This document shows, in pieces, positions 11,270-22,965 of a stretch of DNA of 64,000 bases. Origin of the DNA: Clitoria ternatea (lineage: Eukaryota; Streptophyta; Magnoliopsida; Fabales; Fabaceae); the NCBI GenBank assembly GCA_037962975.1, contig CM075669.1, forward strand, positions 113,848,501-113,912,500. The letters are read 5' to 3'. The notes beneath the pieces are model-generated. The model worked only from the letters and a program-made list of their open reading frames with translations, was not told the DNA's origin and made no database searches. The position numbers were made by a program, and so were the translations under genes. How positions within the stretch are numbered: position 1 is the first letter of the stretch; every line of letters starts with the position of its first letter.

Positions 11270-11586
11270 GAATCGATTCGTAGCTTCTTGAATCGATTTA
11301 GGGCATTCTGATTTGTGCATTTTAGAGTTCCAGATTCGTATGAATCGATTCAGGCCTTGTTGAATCGATTCAGGCATTTCTGTTTGGGGTTCCTGGGCTT
11401 GCATCTTCGTGTGAATTGATTCAGGGTAATGGTGAATCGATTCATGACATGCTGTTTTCAATTTTGGTGACGTCCAGGGCTGTGAATCGATTCAGGGTCA
11501 TGGTGAATCGATTCATGACATGCTGTTTCTAATTTTGGTGACTTCCAGGGCTGTGAATCGATTCATTCGTGTGTGAATCGATTCAG
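11270..11586. repeat. TGAATCGATTCA palindrome array in LTR A (right copy)
   Basis: Paired TGAATCGATTCA palindromes, about 250-570 bp from the U3 end. It contains one more unit (GAATCGATTCGTAGCTTCTT) than the left LTR of the same element. Confidence 0.9.
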
Positions 11587-11839
11587 ACATTGCATTTTGA
11601 TGTTTTTCCATGCCTGATGGTCTTTCCTTGATGGGTTATGATCCATGGTTGCTTTCCTTTGTCTTTGTGCATTGGTTTCTTGATTTCTTGACCTTGTTGA
11701 AACGTTTTCTTCATGATTTCTTGAGTTTCTTGATTTTATATATCAACTTTGATTGTTTTATTTGTTTTTGATTCATGAAGATCTTGTAATGCTTGTGCCT
11801 TTGTCATTATCAAAAACCTGTTAACAACATGCAAATACA

Positions 11840-13950
11840 ATAAATTCATCCCAAACTGTCCAACCGGGACAATTCAAGATCCAACACAACACGGTATGTC
11901 GGCCGGTTGTCTTGAATCTTGAACGGGAACCTAATGGGTACACACACGACTAAACCCTACATTGTTAAACTTTACTTTACTTTTTTATGTACCCTAGAAC
12001 AAGGAGCCGACTAAAATTTCGGCAGAGTCTCCCTTGTAAATTAAACATTTCCAAATTTTTTACAACGCCCTGTTACACACAGAAAAGTTCCCAGTACAGT
12101 TCAATATATAACTACGACTAAACCCTACATTGTTAAACTTGAATTTACTTTTTATGTACCCTAAAACAAGGACCCCACCAAAATTTCGGCAGAGTCCCCC
12201 TGTAAACAAGACATTTCTAATTTTTTTACAATGCCCTGTGACACACAGAAGATTTTCCAGTACAGTTCAATATATATGCTACGCATTGTATATGGAATTG
12301 AGGGAGGTAATCACCCACCACAACCTAATGAGCTCTGCTCTCCATTAACAAACAACAGTACACATGCATAAAAACATCATGTTTTTAGCACACAAAACCA
12401 ATGTCTAATGATCTCTACTCTCCCCTAACAAACAACAATACTCATGCATAATACAATATACAACTAAAACAATACACATGCAAATCAGATAGTAAATAGA
12501 CTCACTAAAAAATAAATTAACTTACTAACCTGTTGCAATAGGGGCAGAGAACCTGAAATGATGAAGAATTAGAGAACTGAGAGAATGGCACAGCGGCACT
12601 AGAGACAACTACACCAAACAAGAAAATGTAAATGAAAAGCTAAACAAAGGACAAATCTATTTAATTTATTTACTAAATTAAATTTATTAAATATTTTTTT
12701 TGTTATACTTCAAAAATTTTCTATCATAATATTTAGGAGAGAAGTCAAATGTTCATATTCAATTGATCTCTAAGATAAAGAATCTAATTAAAAATTTGTT
12801 TCTATAAATATAATAAATACATGTTATAAATTCAACCCATGTAATCTTAAAAAGGACCACAAAGACAATTATATTATCCCTCTCATACTAACATGTTAAA
12901 TCATGTTCCTAATCACGTTATAACTTGGACATCAACATCTAGATTATGGGCCAAACATGTTCCTAATCATTTTTCATTACTAACAAGTGATTTCAACCAT
13001 AAAAAAATGAACCCATAGGTGGGTAACTATGGAGATTCAATTCATTTGGAATTTTCTCTTTATAAGGGATACAAGTATAGGGGAAGGGACGGAAGTGGAT
13101 AATTAAGTATCTTAATATGTTGATTATGATTGGAGTTTTTATCTTATATATTTGTTAAACCAAGTTTATTTCTACTTAATCAATCTTTCTTCCTCAAAGA
13201 GAATTACATATATACATAGGTATATACTTATAATTACATTAGAAATATATGAAAATTATTTAAATATTTGATATACATAAACAAATGGTCCTTTACACCC
13301 CGTCTAATTCTTTTGATAACCAGATCTTATTCTTTCTATATCAAATTAGTCACGCAAGAACAAAATATGAATCACCAGCAACCAACAGAAAAACACAAAT
13401 CAAAAACCAGACAGAGGCACAAATGTAATAAGCAATCTGTAACAGTAACACAAATAAATTAATAAAATTAGGGGATGGCGTTAGTTCTCTAGTGTGACTG
13501 GGACTGTAATATGGAAACATTAAGAAACACCCATAGATCTTGGATTTTCCTTATGTTCTGCATATTGAGCAATGAAACATGAACCTATATTTGTAGCGTA
13601 TGAATTTAGAAAAAAGAAATAGAATTGGAAAGTGGTACTGCCAACAAAATCTATACACATATTGGAAATGAATCAAATACAGAACCACAATCAAACAACT
13701 CTACAATATTTTAAAGAAATCCTACACCAACTCTCCTTAACGTAAAATAATTAAGATATTAGATTTCTTTTAACAATCTCTCTGTAATATGAATATATCA
13801 TATATGAGTTTTTATTTATAAAAACTCTTTTGGATACTGTCTTCTATTTTACTTTTTAAACCATATACATCATTCATATAATTGGAGTAAATATTTTTAA
13901 CAATTTAACCACAGTTAAAACAATTTACCTCTATAAATCAGCCTTCCTAG
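11840..13950. other. Unassigned non-coding DNA to the right of Sirevirus A
   Basis: No credible coding region. The first 450 bp contain a tandem duplication (separate entry) and phrases such as AAATTTCGGCAGAGTC that I associate with non-coding parts of CACTA transposons. It may be the displaced 5' part of CACTA J, but no terminal repeat was found. From about 12650 it is AT-rich and shows no repeat relation to other parts of the window. Confidence 0.4.
11948..12280. repeat. Tandem duplication, two units of about 167 bp
   Basis: The unit beginning CGACTAAACCCTACATTG at 11948 recurs at 12115. Both copies run through AAATTTCGGCAGAGTC and CCCTGT(T/G)ACACACAGAA to TACAGTTCAATATATA. There are scattered mismatches and small indels. 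No coding content. Confidence 0.85.
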
Positions 13951-14288
13951 GTAACCGGGATATTTTAGATAGTGTAAGTAAGCAAAATCTGGTTGGCTTG
14001 AAAGAATCCTTAAAAGCTAGTAAGCAAAATCTAGGTGCAGTTACAAGTGACCGAGATAGGCTTAGATTGTTGTGTAATGAAAAAGATAAGCCACTACAGG
14101 TAAAGATATTGAGTCCATAAAATGAGTTTTATTTTATCTTTATTCTATCAATTGACTTGTCTACTGGTTGTACAATATGATAACAAGCTGCAATTCTAGA
14201 GAAAAGGAATATGGAGTCAAGGATTACCAAGTTAAGTAACACAGTGATAGAGAACAGTGTCAAAAAGGATGTTCATGGAAATAACCAA
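13951..14288 (+). pseudogene. Two exon-like fragments of an unrecognised coiled-coil gene
   Basis: Two short open segments with fitting splice sites. The first (13951-14099) follows TTCCTAG and ends at CAG/GTAAAG. It encodes a charged helical peptide with a repeated SKQNL phrase (DSVSKQNLVGLKESLKASKQNL) and ends KDKPLQ. The second (14202-14288) follows TCTAGAG and ends at CAA/GTAAGA. In the same phase it encodes KRNMESRITKLSNTVIENS and then VKKDVHGNNQ. Phase agreement and strong donor sites argue for real exons of a host gene. I see no start codon, other exons or promoter nearby, so this is probably a captured or decayed fragment. I do not recognise the family. It is the only non-transposon coding signal I find in the window. 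Confidence 0.5.
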
Positions 14289-16180
14289 GTAAGATTCTGT
14301 GAAACTATTTTTCACACATTAGTTATCATCTTTCGGATTAATATTTCTGAATTTACCCCACTGATGTATCAATTGACTTGAAAAAAATAAATACATGCAC
14401 ACCTACTAGGCTGCAAACAAGCACAACATAGGTACTAGGTACAGTTTAGGAGTTACTCCAGCCAAACACAATATAATCAAGTATTATCAATTGAAAGTGT
14501 TGAGTTTGTTACACAATTAACACACTGTATATTTTCTGCTTCTTACAAGTTTGCTTCATAATGTTTCTAGATACAAATAATATCTTCTGTTTTCAACAAA
14601 TTTTTTTAAGAAATAATAGAATTTTCTGATTTGGTTCATATTTTATTAAACAATTCAAAAACCAATTTTGATTGTCTAGTTCAAAGTTAGTTCTACTAAT
14701 AACTAGTTTCTATTTTTGCCTATATAAGGACCAATTCAAACAACAAGGCAGAAACTGGTTCTAATATTTTAATTAACCCAGCAAATAAATGAATAATTTA
14801 AGCCATAAAACCTAACTTAAAATTCATTAATCATTCACTTACCAACATACCCTACGAGACTAAAGATGGTAAACTAAAGTAATGGTGTAAAAATACATTG
14901 AGTAATTGATTTACAACAAACAATTTTAAAGATTAAATTAATGATTTCTGAAAGGTGTAGTGAAGTGTCATATACTAACTGTTTTAGAGACAAAAATGAA
15001 AGTTTAGTCTATAAAAAAATTAATCCTGACATTTTTTTAAAAATCACCAAATGACTTGATATGCATGCTGGAATGTGAAGATAAGCCAGCAGATGGAGTT
15101 TTTTATGACCCCATTAACTAGAACTTTTGTTATGTCTAAGCTCCCTTTAACCAAACAATTCAGGTCAGATATCTTTATTTTGAGAATGTATTATATATTT
15201 TTGAGAAATAATTACATTATCTTCTATCAAACACAAAAAAATTCTATTCTCATCAAATTATTTTGAAAATATCAAAAAAACCTCACACCAAAATGAAATC
15301 ATTTTGAACTTCAAAAACAGAAAACAATACAATAATTATACGTATCAGTTTTTGTGCAACTCATACAAGTGACATAACTTAATCAAAAACTTATATACGT
15401 GCAACTCATTTAACAGCCAGCAAGCAAGTCATTTAGCAGGCAACAACCAACTCATTTTTCATAGGTTCACGGTTTGGAACTTGCATTTGCATCAGCAAAA
15501 CAAATTATATATGTGCAATATCTGTCCATTTAGTAACAAGCCACCCAAAAAAGGACTTGCTAAAACTGGTTAGAAATAATGAATAGAACTCACAGAAAAG
15601 TGATTTGCTAAAACTGGTTAGAAATAATGAATAGAACTCACATAAAAGTGATTTGCTAAAACTGGTTTTAATTTTCTTGTTAGAACTCATCTAAGTAACA
15701 CAAATTTTCAGTATCCAATAAAGCAAGCATGAAGTCTATTTCTCACTCCATGCATTATAGTGATAAAATCTGGGGGCAGAGACTCCATGAATGACAATAA
15801 GTCCTTAAACAGCAGACTCTATTTCTTACTGCATTTCTAACTAATTTCCCACTGTTATGTAAATGTGTTCTGTTGAGATAGTAATTTTTTTGTTTTAGGA
15901 TTTTGATTTTTTACAAATATTATGTTAGGGATATTATGATTCTGGTTTAGGGATTGAGAAGAATTTAAATTCACTACGCATATATCGTACTGATTCTGAC
16001 AACGATATTGGTCCTAACAGGGCTAGTTTTGTTTACCTAAGTGGTGCATAGAAAAAAATTGCAAAAACCCACAAATAAAACGTATTTGCAGATAAATTTT
16101 TAATTTTTTTGAAAAAACAATGGTAACTGAGACTGGAAATATGAAATAAAAACAAAAATTTCTTTCAAATCAAAATTTTA
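14289..16180. other. Unassigned AT-rich DNA
   Basis: No supported gene. It contains a 48-bp tandem repeat (separate entry). Other ORFs are short and without domains. It could include introns or flanks of the coiled-coil fragment upstream. Confidence 0.35.
15553..15668. repeat. 48-bp tandem repeat, about 2.4 copies
   Basis: The unit TTGCTAAAACTGGTTAGAAA and following bases recur at a 48-bp spacing, nearly identical. Because 48 is a multiple of three, it yields a short repetitive ORF on the minus strand that is probably meaningless. Confidence 0.85.
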
Positions 16181-16198
16181 ATAGAAGTCTTGTAGGAT

Positions 16199-16900
16199 AG
16201 CCTAAAAGCATTATTTGTTCGTTTTGGATGATCTTGGCAAGTTTCTTAAATGCATGATACGCTTCATGTTTATGAGTAAGAAACAATGTCTATGTATACC
16301 TAGAATAATCATCCACAATCACAAGACCATAATAGTTTCCATCAAAACTTTTAGTTTTTCAAGGTCCAAATAAATCCATGTGTAAAAGTTGTAAAGGTCT
16401 ATTTGTTGAAACAACATTTTTTGCTTGAAAAGATGCCTTTACTTGTTTCCCCTTTTGACATGCATCACAAAATTTATTTTCAAATTTCAATTTTGGTAAA
16501 CCAATTACTAACTCTTTCGAAACAAGTTTATTTAAATGGTCTATATGAATATGGGCAATTCTTCTATGCCATAGCCATGGTTCATCCTCTTTAGTTATGA
16601 AGCATTGCACATCATTTAAAGCAAGACAATCAAGATTAATCATGTAAATATTATCAATTCTTTAACCAATGAACTTTACTTCCTTGTTTAGCTTATTTTC
16701 AATTATGTAACAATTTGATTCAAATACAAGTTTATATCCTTTATCATATAATTGACTAATACTAATCAAGTTATGTTTAAGTCCCTCAACATATAATACA
16801 TCATTTATAGAAGTGGAAGAGTTTTTACCAATTTTTCTAATTCCTGGTATTCTTCCCTTCGTGTTGTCTCCATATGTAACAAATCCTTTATTTCGTAGAG
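16199..16900 (-). pseudogene. Sirevirus C pre-integrase domain and start of integrase
   Basis: The minus frame from 16643 encodes the GAG-pre-integrase domain: LWHRRIAHIHIDHLNKLV, then the zinc-binding CDACQKGKQ, then LLHMDLFGP, which holds the first catalytic aspartate of the integrase core. Codons for LVIVDDYSRYT follow with an in-frame stop and then THKHEAYHAFKKLAKIIQNEQ. The second Asp and the Glu of the D,D-35-E triad are absent because of the deletion at about 16219. Upstream codons to about 16900 resemble the protease-integrase linker with further stops. The protein would be catalytically dead. Confidence 0.85.
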
Positions 16901-18655
16901 TTAATGTATAAACTTACTTTTATCTCCCGTCATGTGTTTAGAACACCCACTATCCAAGTACCAATGGGTGTTACTTGCTTTAAAACATACCTACAAAACA
17001 AGTCAAGTTAGAGAACTTGGTACTAATTTTATGTTGGGTCCTTGTAGGTTAGTTTATGAAAATGTTCCTTTAGGAACCCATATTTTTCTTACAACCTTTG
17101 GCCCTAATTTTTTAACATTACAATTGGATGCACTATGTCCTTTAAAACCACAGTGATTACATTTCATGAAAAGTGATGCAGTTTTACTAGGTGGTATAAA
17201 GAAATTTTTATAATTCTTTTGTTTCTTATATGCATTAAAACCTAATCAAGTTGTATCAAACATGCAACGTTGTTTTCCAAGTAAAACATTTAAATTGTCT
17301 CTACCATTTGTAAATTTTTCTAAAGTTTTATTCAAGTCTAAAACCTTAGTTTCTAGAATGTCACATTTCTTTACAAATTCACAAGGTTTAGTCTTAGAGC
17401 ATGCTTGAACATTTACTACTTCCTTTTTCAAAATTTCATTTTCTTTACTAAGTTATATAAGATGCATCTCAAGAATTTCTATGGTTTATCTTGATAATTT
17501 ATACTTGTTTGACATTTTAATAAATTTGTCATATAATTCTTCCAAGGCATCAAGTAATTCATCTATATCTAAGTCATGGAAGTTTACCTCATTTTCTTCA
17601 TCTTGATGGTTGGTCATAAGGCATAGGTTGGCTTCTTCATTTTTTGATTTGTCCAGGCTACTTACATCGTTTTCATCCCATGTTATGTATGCTCTTCTCT
17701 TTCCTTTCCAATTTTTGTTTTTCTTTCTAAGATTTAGACAATCCGCCTTGAAGTGTCCTTCCTTACCACATTCAAAACAAGTAGGTGAAGAATTATTATC
17801 TTTAAAAGTAGATTTCTTACATTTGGAAGTGAAGTTCTTTTGGAATCGTTTGTTTCTCATAAATTTTCCAAAACGCTTCACAAATAGGCCTAGCTCATGA
17901 TCATCATCATCTAGGTCACTTTCGGATTCATCCTCCTCGATTGAAGTAGCTTTAAAAGCTAGTCCTTTTTTCTTAGAGGACCTTTCTTCTTCCTCTCCAA
18001 TCTTCAAATCTTTTAGTTCTTGCTCTTGTTCTTGAAGCTTACCAAATAGTGTAGCAAGAGACATCTCATTTATGTTGGGAGATTGCTTGATGGCAGTAAC
18101 AAGAGGTTGTCATTCCCTAGTAAAACTTTTTAGAACTTTATGGATGAGCTCCTTGTTAGTATAAGATTTACTAAGAGTAATAAGATGATTAATAAGTAAA
18201 TCTCTTTTGAAGTTCTAAAATAGTTTCATCGGAATTCATTCTAAAGCTTTCATATTGACTAGTCAAGGTACTGATTTTAGAGTCTTTAACATCATTAGTT
18301 CCTTCATGAGTAACTTGAAGGGTATCCCATATTTCTTTTGCAGATTTACATGTTAAAACTCTAAAAAATTCGTCAGGACCTAAGGCAAGAGTAATAAGAT
18401 TTTTGGCTTTGTAATTGTATTGAACTTTATTTTCCTCATCACTTGTCCAATAATCAATGGCTTTTTAAATTTGTCTACCATCAACAGTATGCATAGGTAT
18501 AAAAGGACCATTTTAGCATTCCATATTTTCAAATCAATTGATTGAACAAAGATTTTCATTCTTTCTTTCCAAAAAGCGTAACCCTCACTATTAAAAGCGA
18601 GAGGTCTATTTATGGCACCACCCTCAAGAAAAAGGTTAAGAGAAATAGAGGCCAT
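16901..18655 (-). pseudogene. Sirevirus C gag, broken
   Basis: Starts MASISLNLFLEGG at 18655. A frameshift occurs at about 18515, after IDLKIWNA. Codons for the capsid-like middle are recognisable in other frames. The frame from 18064 encodes MSLATLFGKLQEQEQELKDL, an acidic stretch, FVKRFGKFMRNKRFQKNF, the zinc knuckle CFECGKEGHFKADC and a helical region ending NKYKLSR. A stop at about 17486 and another near 17247 interrupt the following coiled-coil part. The second knuckle has lost its first cysteines. It parallels gag of A and B closely, which is how the breaks were placed. Confidence 0.88.
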
Positions 18656-18698
18656 CTTGTTCTCTTGAAATTGTTAAGCTTGATCTACCAAGAGTCAA

Positions 18699-18710
18699 GC
18701 TCTGATACCA
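18699..18710 (-). promoter_or_regulatory. Primer-binding site of C (initiator tRNA-Met)
   Basis: TGGTATCAGAGC on the minus strand, 2 bp from the LTR end at 18713. Confidence 0.92.
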
Positions 18711-19474
18711 CTTGTTAACCAAGTGGTCTCAATTACTCAAGAGGAAGGGTGAATTAAGTATAAAAATTTTCTTTGGAATGCTTTTGCAATTGATTCTTAA
18801 ATAAATATACTTCATAAAGATGATGAATTTAATCACAAGTAATAGCAATTTATACACAAGACAAATTAACAAGTACTTAATATATGACAAATAAATTTAC
18901 TTGATAGTTAAAAGGTTGTTTCAAATAAATTTAACAATTTATAAACTCAACAAACTAGACAAGCAATTAAAGTACATAAATTTAAAAGAGTTTAGGGAAG
19001 AGAGATTTGCAAACCGATATACACGAGTTCTACCACACCGATGTACGTCTCGCCTCCAAGCAACCCACATGGAGGATTTTCACTATTAGAGATTAGAGAT
19101 ATAACTTTGAGCAATCATGGCTTCCTAGTGTCCCACACTCAAGAACCCAATTCTCACAAGTACAAGGGCACCCCACCCAATCTCTCAATCTCTCAATTTA
19201 CAAGGTTAATCCCCAACCCAAACTTTAGGAATTTTTGGTGTTTAGAATATAGGATTGACTCTCCAAAAGAGTGGATATACAAGTTTAAGGTTTTCACAAA
19301 ATTATAACTCTCACAGAGAGAATATGCAAATTTTAAGCAAACTCTCAAAAAATATTTTCAAAATAATTAGAACAGAGAGTAAAATGCTAAGAATGAAAAG
19401 AGAAAGCTACGGAGGAATAGAAGAGAATGAAATGCTTGCTATGAGCTAATGAAGTGAAACGTCCTTCTTCCTCT

Positions 19475-19484
19475 CTATTTATAG
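19475..19484 (-). promoter_or_regulatory. TATA box of LTR C
   Basis: CTATAAATAG on the minus strand. In this copy the insertion of F moved the palindrome array about 2.7 kb away from it. Confidence 0.65.
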
Positions 19485-19700
19485 CCAAGCACCTCCAGAC
19501 TCTTGCATTAAAAAATTGCTCCACTTCTCCTTAATTCATGCAATGGAAAATTCAATTCCATGTTTTCTGTAACATCCTTGATGTTTTAATATTAGAAAAT
19601 AAATGAAAAATAAATAAAAGTATTATTTGGGTTGAAATTATAATAATATATGAGAAATTAAGTGGAAAATGGAATTTTAAGGAAAATGGCATCAAGACCC

Positions 19701-19770
19701 TAACGCGTAGCGTCAGGTAGGAATTAATGAGCTAACGTGTAGCGTCTATGGAATGCGTAGCGTCAGCGTC
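19701..19770. repeat. GCGTAGCGT palindrome cluster, left part of F
   Basis: Three to four copies of the half-palindrome ACGCGTAGCGTCA and variants within 70 bp. Confidence 0.8.
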
Positions 19771-20542
19771 GCGATCAGTTTAAAACAGAGGCATGCAAAA
19801 TAGTTTAGGCAAAACCCTTTCTTCTCCATTTTTCTTCTCCTCTGAGGCATTTCTGCTAGGGCTTATAAATTCTTGAGGTTTTGGGCAATTGGAACTAAGG
19901 TAAGGCATGTGGGGTCTTCAATTGCTAGTTTCTTCTTCTCTTTCTCTTCTTTTCCTTCCAAATCTAAATTTGCATGTGATGATTGGGGTTTTGATTTTGA
20001 GTTTTAGTTAGTTGGAAGGCTTGGGTAATGAGTTTGGGAGTGTGAGGAAGGAAATGTATTAATTGATTTAGTGTTTCGGTAACCGTAGGTGTCGGAACGA
20101 GCGTTGGCCAAATAATCGGTGAAGTGGGCGTCAGAATCAGAAGAGGAGCGGCGAATCAAGTACCCAAAGGACGCAACCGACACCTCGAGCAAATTATGGA
20201 AGCTTGGAAATGAGGTAAGGGGGTGTTCGGGTCATAATTAATTAGAACCAATATGCGAACAAAGTATGGGAAGTTTAGAATTTAATTCTATATTATTAGA
20301 AATAATGTAGATTAGTTAAATATAATTGTTATAATCTTATAAGTATGTATAAGTGAGGCTAAATAGTTAAACGATGAAGAAATATATTGGTTGAGTTAAT
20401 TATGTAAACTGATAATTACTTTGATTGGTGTGAATGATGATTCGAATAATGAGATTGATATGTGTATGTGATCATTCCCTATTAAATGGGTTTATGTTTA
20501 GGTGAGTTCGAATCGAATAATGAGGTATTGATGTATGTATGA

Positions 20543-20587
<45 letters not shown>

Positions 20588-22005
20588 ATGGCATCTTATA
20601 GATGGGCTTGACAAGATGATCGCCCTGTATTGTGAGCACATGCCAGTTTTTGGTAGTTGCATATGTTGTTTGTTGATGATATGCCATGTTTATGAGATAT
20701 AATATGTGATTATATGGTATGGGATAGCCAACGGTATGTATACCCCTTGTTTTCTGGCTTCTGTGGTCTTTGTGCCCAGTTGAGCTGCCTAGTGGTCAAG
20801 TCGGACCCAGTGGTTGAGGAGGAGAGCCAAGTCGGGCTCGGTGAACTAAGTCGGGTTCACGGGATGTCAATTCGGACTCCCAGCTGAAGGCCAGTCCTTT
20901 AGTATCCGGATACTAGGTGTCGAAATGTATGAGAGTCAGTTGTGACATATGTGGACTTTATATTGATTAGTGAATGGAATGAATTATGAATTGAGAACGT
21001 GATGTATATTGGTGTATATATGACTTGGATAATGCTATGATATTGTGATAAAATTATGATGTTAATTAAGTGAGAAATGATATACATATGTGTATGAATA
21101 TGAAACGGGAAATTAGGAAAAGAGATGGCTGGTATATGAGTATATATATATATATATGCACACTTATATGAATGAGTGCAGGGAATTGGAGGAAATCATT
21201 TCATGATGTAAATTGTAGGTATTGTTAGGCCTTATTATTTCATTCTATATTAATTATGATATTCCAAACACTTACCCTTGTTGTTTCATTTTAGTGACCA
21301 GTGAAAGGGATGATGCTAATGCTGCGGAGGTGCGCCAAGTGGAAGATTGATGCCAAGGAACGGGAATGAATGAATGAATGTAATATATATAAATGTGTAT
21401 GCTTAGGTGTGTAATAAACAATAGATTGTCATGGTGTGTGATGAGTACTAGACCATGCGTGATGTGATGAATTTACTATGATAATGTGTTTAATGTGACT
21501 GATATGAAATGTGGCACGGAGTCAATGTGTGTGAACGATGAATGCTATGGGCAGGTGCTGTATTGATGCATGATTGATGCGTGTGCATGACATGATTGAT
21601 GTTTGATTGATTTAAAGGTTATGCATATAATGAATAAATATGAAATTAAGGAATTGAATAGGTGATTTTGGAATCCGACGGGTTTCAGGACCCCCGGAAG
21701 GTACCGATAGGTCCTCTAGGACATTTAGAATATGTGTGCATTAGCTTTGGCTCAATTGGAATCCGTTTAGGATGTTTGGTGCAAGTGTTTTGCACCTAAT
21801 TGGTTTAAACTACATTTTGTGCATAACTTGCGCATATGTTGAAATTTTGGTGAACAGACGGTGCCAACAGTTCCGAAATAGGGAAAACATGTGGCCCGTG
21901 AAGTTTCGTGGTAATCAGATCTAAAACGGGCCAATTAGGTAGGTTAGAAGTTGGTTAAATTTGTTAAAATATGTAACAGCATCAGGTGTTGTTACTGTCA
22001 TGCCC

Positions 22006-22088
22006 ACGCTACGCGTGAGGCTGATGCGTAGCGTGAGGTGTGCAGCAGAGGGCTAACGCTATGCGTGGGGCTGGTGCGTAGCATCAGG
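22006..22088. repeat. ACGCTACGCGT palindrome cluster, right part of F
   Basis: Copies such as ACGCTACGCGTGAGG and TGCGTAGCGTGAGG face each other in pairs. The same motif is repeated in the Athila-like LTR I at 62801-62853 and 63054-63139. Confidence 0.85.
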
Positions 22089-22429
22089 CCCCTGTTTTAG
22101 GTTTTTGTTTTCTTTTGATTCAAATAGTTTTGAAAACTTATAAATGGATTACTTAAACGAATTCTGGGTACTTTTTATTAAAAATACGTATTTTATAATT
22201 AGCAAGTAATTTAATTATGTAAACGTGAAAAAATTTATTATGAAAATTTATTAAAAGTAATAAAAATAAATGTAAATTGACGCAGGTCGTCACATTTTCT
22301 GCATTGTTGTTTTCTCCTTCCAGGTTTTATGCATTCCATGTTTCCAGCCTTGATTCTTGTAGTGCTTCCATGCTTTGCGTAATGTGTTTCTCTGATTCAA
22401 TTTTTAGCTTCCAGTAACCATTTCAACTA

Positions 22430-22702
22430 AATGAATTGATAGATGAATCGATTCATGCATAATTTTTGAAGTTACTGGGCTAAATATAACGTGTGAATTG
22501 ATTCCCAATAGGTGTGAATCGATTCCCGATAGGTGCAATCAATTCATGACTTTCAAAATTCACTTCCTGAGCTAATCATAACATATGAATCCATTCCTCA
22601 TAGGTGTGAATCGATTCATGCGTTTAATTTTGCATATCTTTGCCCTGTTACATGTAGGAATCGATTCATGCAGCTATGTGATGCTGTGTGAATCAACTCA
22701 TG
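22430..22702. repeat. TGAATCGATTCA palindrome array in LTR C
   Basis: Several perfect and decayed copies (TGAATCGATTCA, TGAATTGATT, TGAATCAACTCA), about 260-540 bp from the LTR start, as in A and B. Confidence 0.85.
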
Positions 22703-22965
22703 CACTTGATGCATGGCTTTTTATGCTTTGTTTCACCCCTTTTGATATTCGATTGGATATGGCTTGGTTCCTTTGATTGTTTGGTATTTGGATGAACATT
22801 TTCCATTTGTTTTAATCTCTTGTTGATGCTTTGACTCAAATCCTTTGTTGTTCATCAAATTTCATATCATCAAACATAATTAAATCCTAATTGAATTGTA
22901 TATGTTTGATCTTTGAGTCTTGAGTTGTTTGTCATTATCAAAACCTGTGTCAACATATAAACGCA

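Larger units (their letters stand above)
3930..11839 (-). mobile_element. Ty1/copia Sirevirus-type retrotransposon A, defective
   Basis: Minus-strand element in the order 5' LTR (right), primer-binding site, gag, RT-RNase H, palindrome array, extra ORF, polypurine tracts, truncated 3' LTR (left). Three points indicate the Sirevirus lineage: a long gag with one CCHC knuckle plus a second knuckle-like motif near its C-terminus, several polypurine tracts, and an ORF between pol and the 3' LTR. The left LTR keeps only the U3 part, about 617 bp against 1444 bp on the right. Integrase and most of the protease region are deleted and gag has stop codons, so the element is non-autonomous. The right flank starts ATAAA at 11840; no matching left duplication survives because the left LTR is cut. 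Confidence 0.9.
10396..11839 (-). repeat. 5' LTR of Sirevirus A
   Basis: 1444 bp from TGTATTTGCATG at the right end to TAACA at the left (minus-strand sense). The U3 has the conserved TTTTTGATAATGACAA about 35 bp in, the palindrome array at 11270-11586 and a TATA box (CTATAAATG) near 11131-11139. R-U5 follows towards the primer-binding site. Confidence 0.92.
19568..22294 (+). mobile_element. Solo LTR F, about 2.73 kb, TSD TTTTC
   Basis: Begins TGTAACATCC and ends GGTCGTCACA, an imperfect terminal inverted repeat. It is flanked by identical 5-bp duplications TTTTC at 19563-19567 and 22295-22299. No internal domain, primer-binding site or pol remains, which fits recombination between two LTRs. 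The start matches the start of LTR E read on its minus strand. Tandem ACGCTACGCGT-type palindromes lie near both ends. It contains short TA/TG microsatellites at about 20544-20588 and a TA run near 21141. The only ORFs are short and unsupported. Probably Ty3/gypsy, though no coding region confirms it. Confidence 0.85.
16180..22965 (-). mobile_element. Sirevirus-type retrotransposon C, truncated, with solo LTR F in its LTR
   Basis: Minus-strand copia element of the same family as A and B. It keeps the 5' LTR, primer-binding site, gag, protease-region remnants, the pre-integrase domain and the start of integrase. A deletion then joins the integrase codons for NEQ to sequence resembling FLGYS, and the element ends near 16180. 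RT, RNase H and the 3' LTR are missing. Its LTR is split by F. Without F and its duplicated target the LTR is about 1521 bp. Confidence 0.88.
18713..22965 (-). repeat. 5' LTR of Sirevirus C, split by F
   Basis: The LTR starts on the right with TGCGTTTATATGTTGACACA (22965 leftwards) and the conserved TTTTGATAATGACAA. It carries a palindrome array at 22430-22702. It resumes left of F at 19567 with the TATA box CTATAAATAG (19475-19484) and ends TAACA at 18713. F sits in the U3 between the palindromes and the TATA box. Confidence 0.88.
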
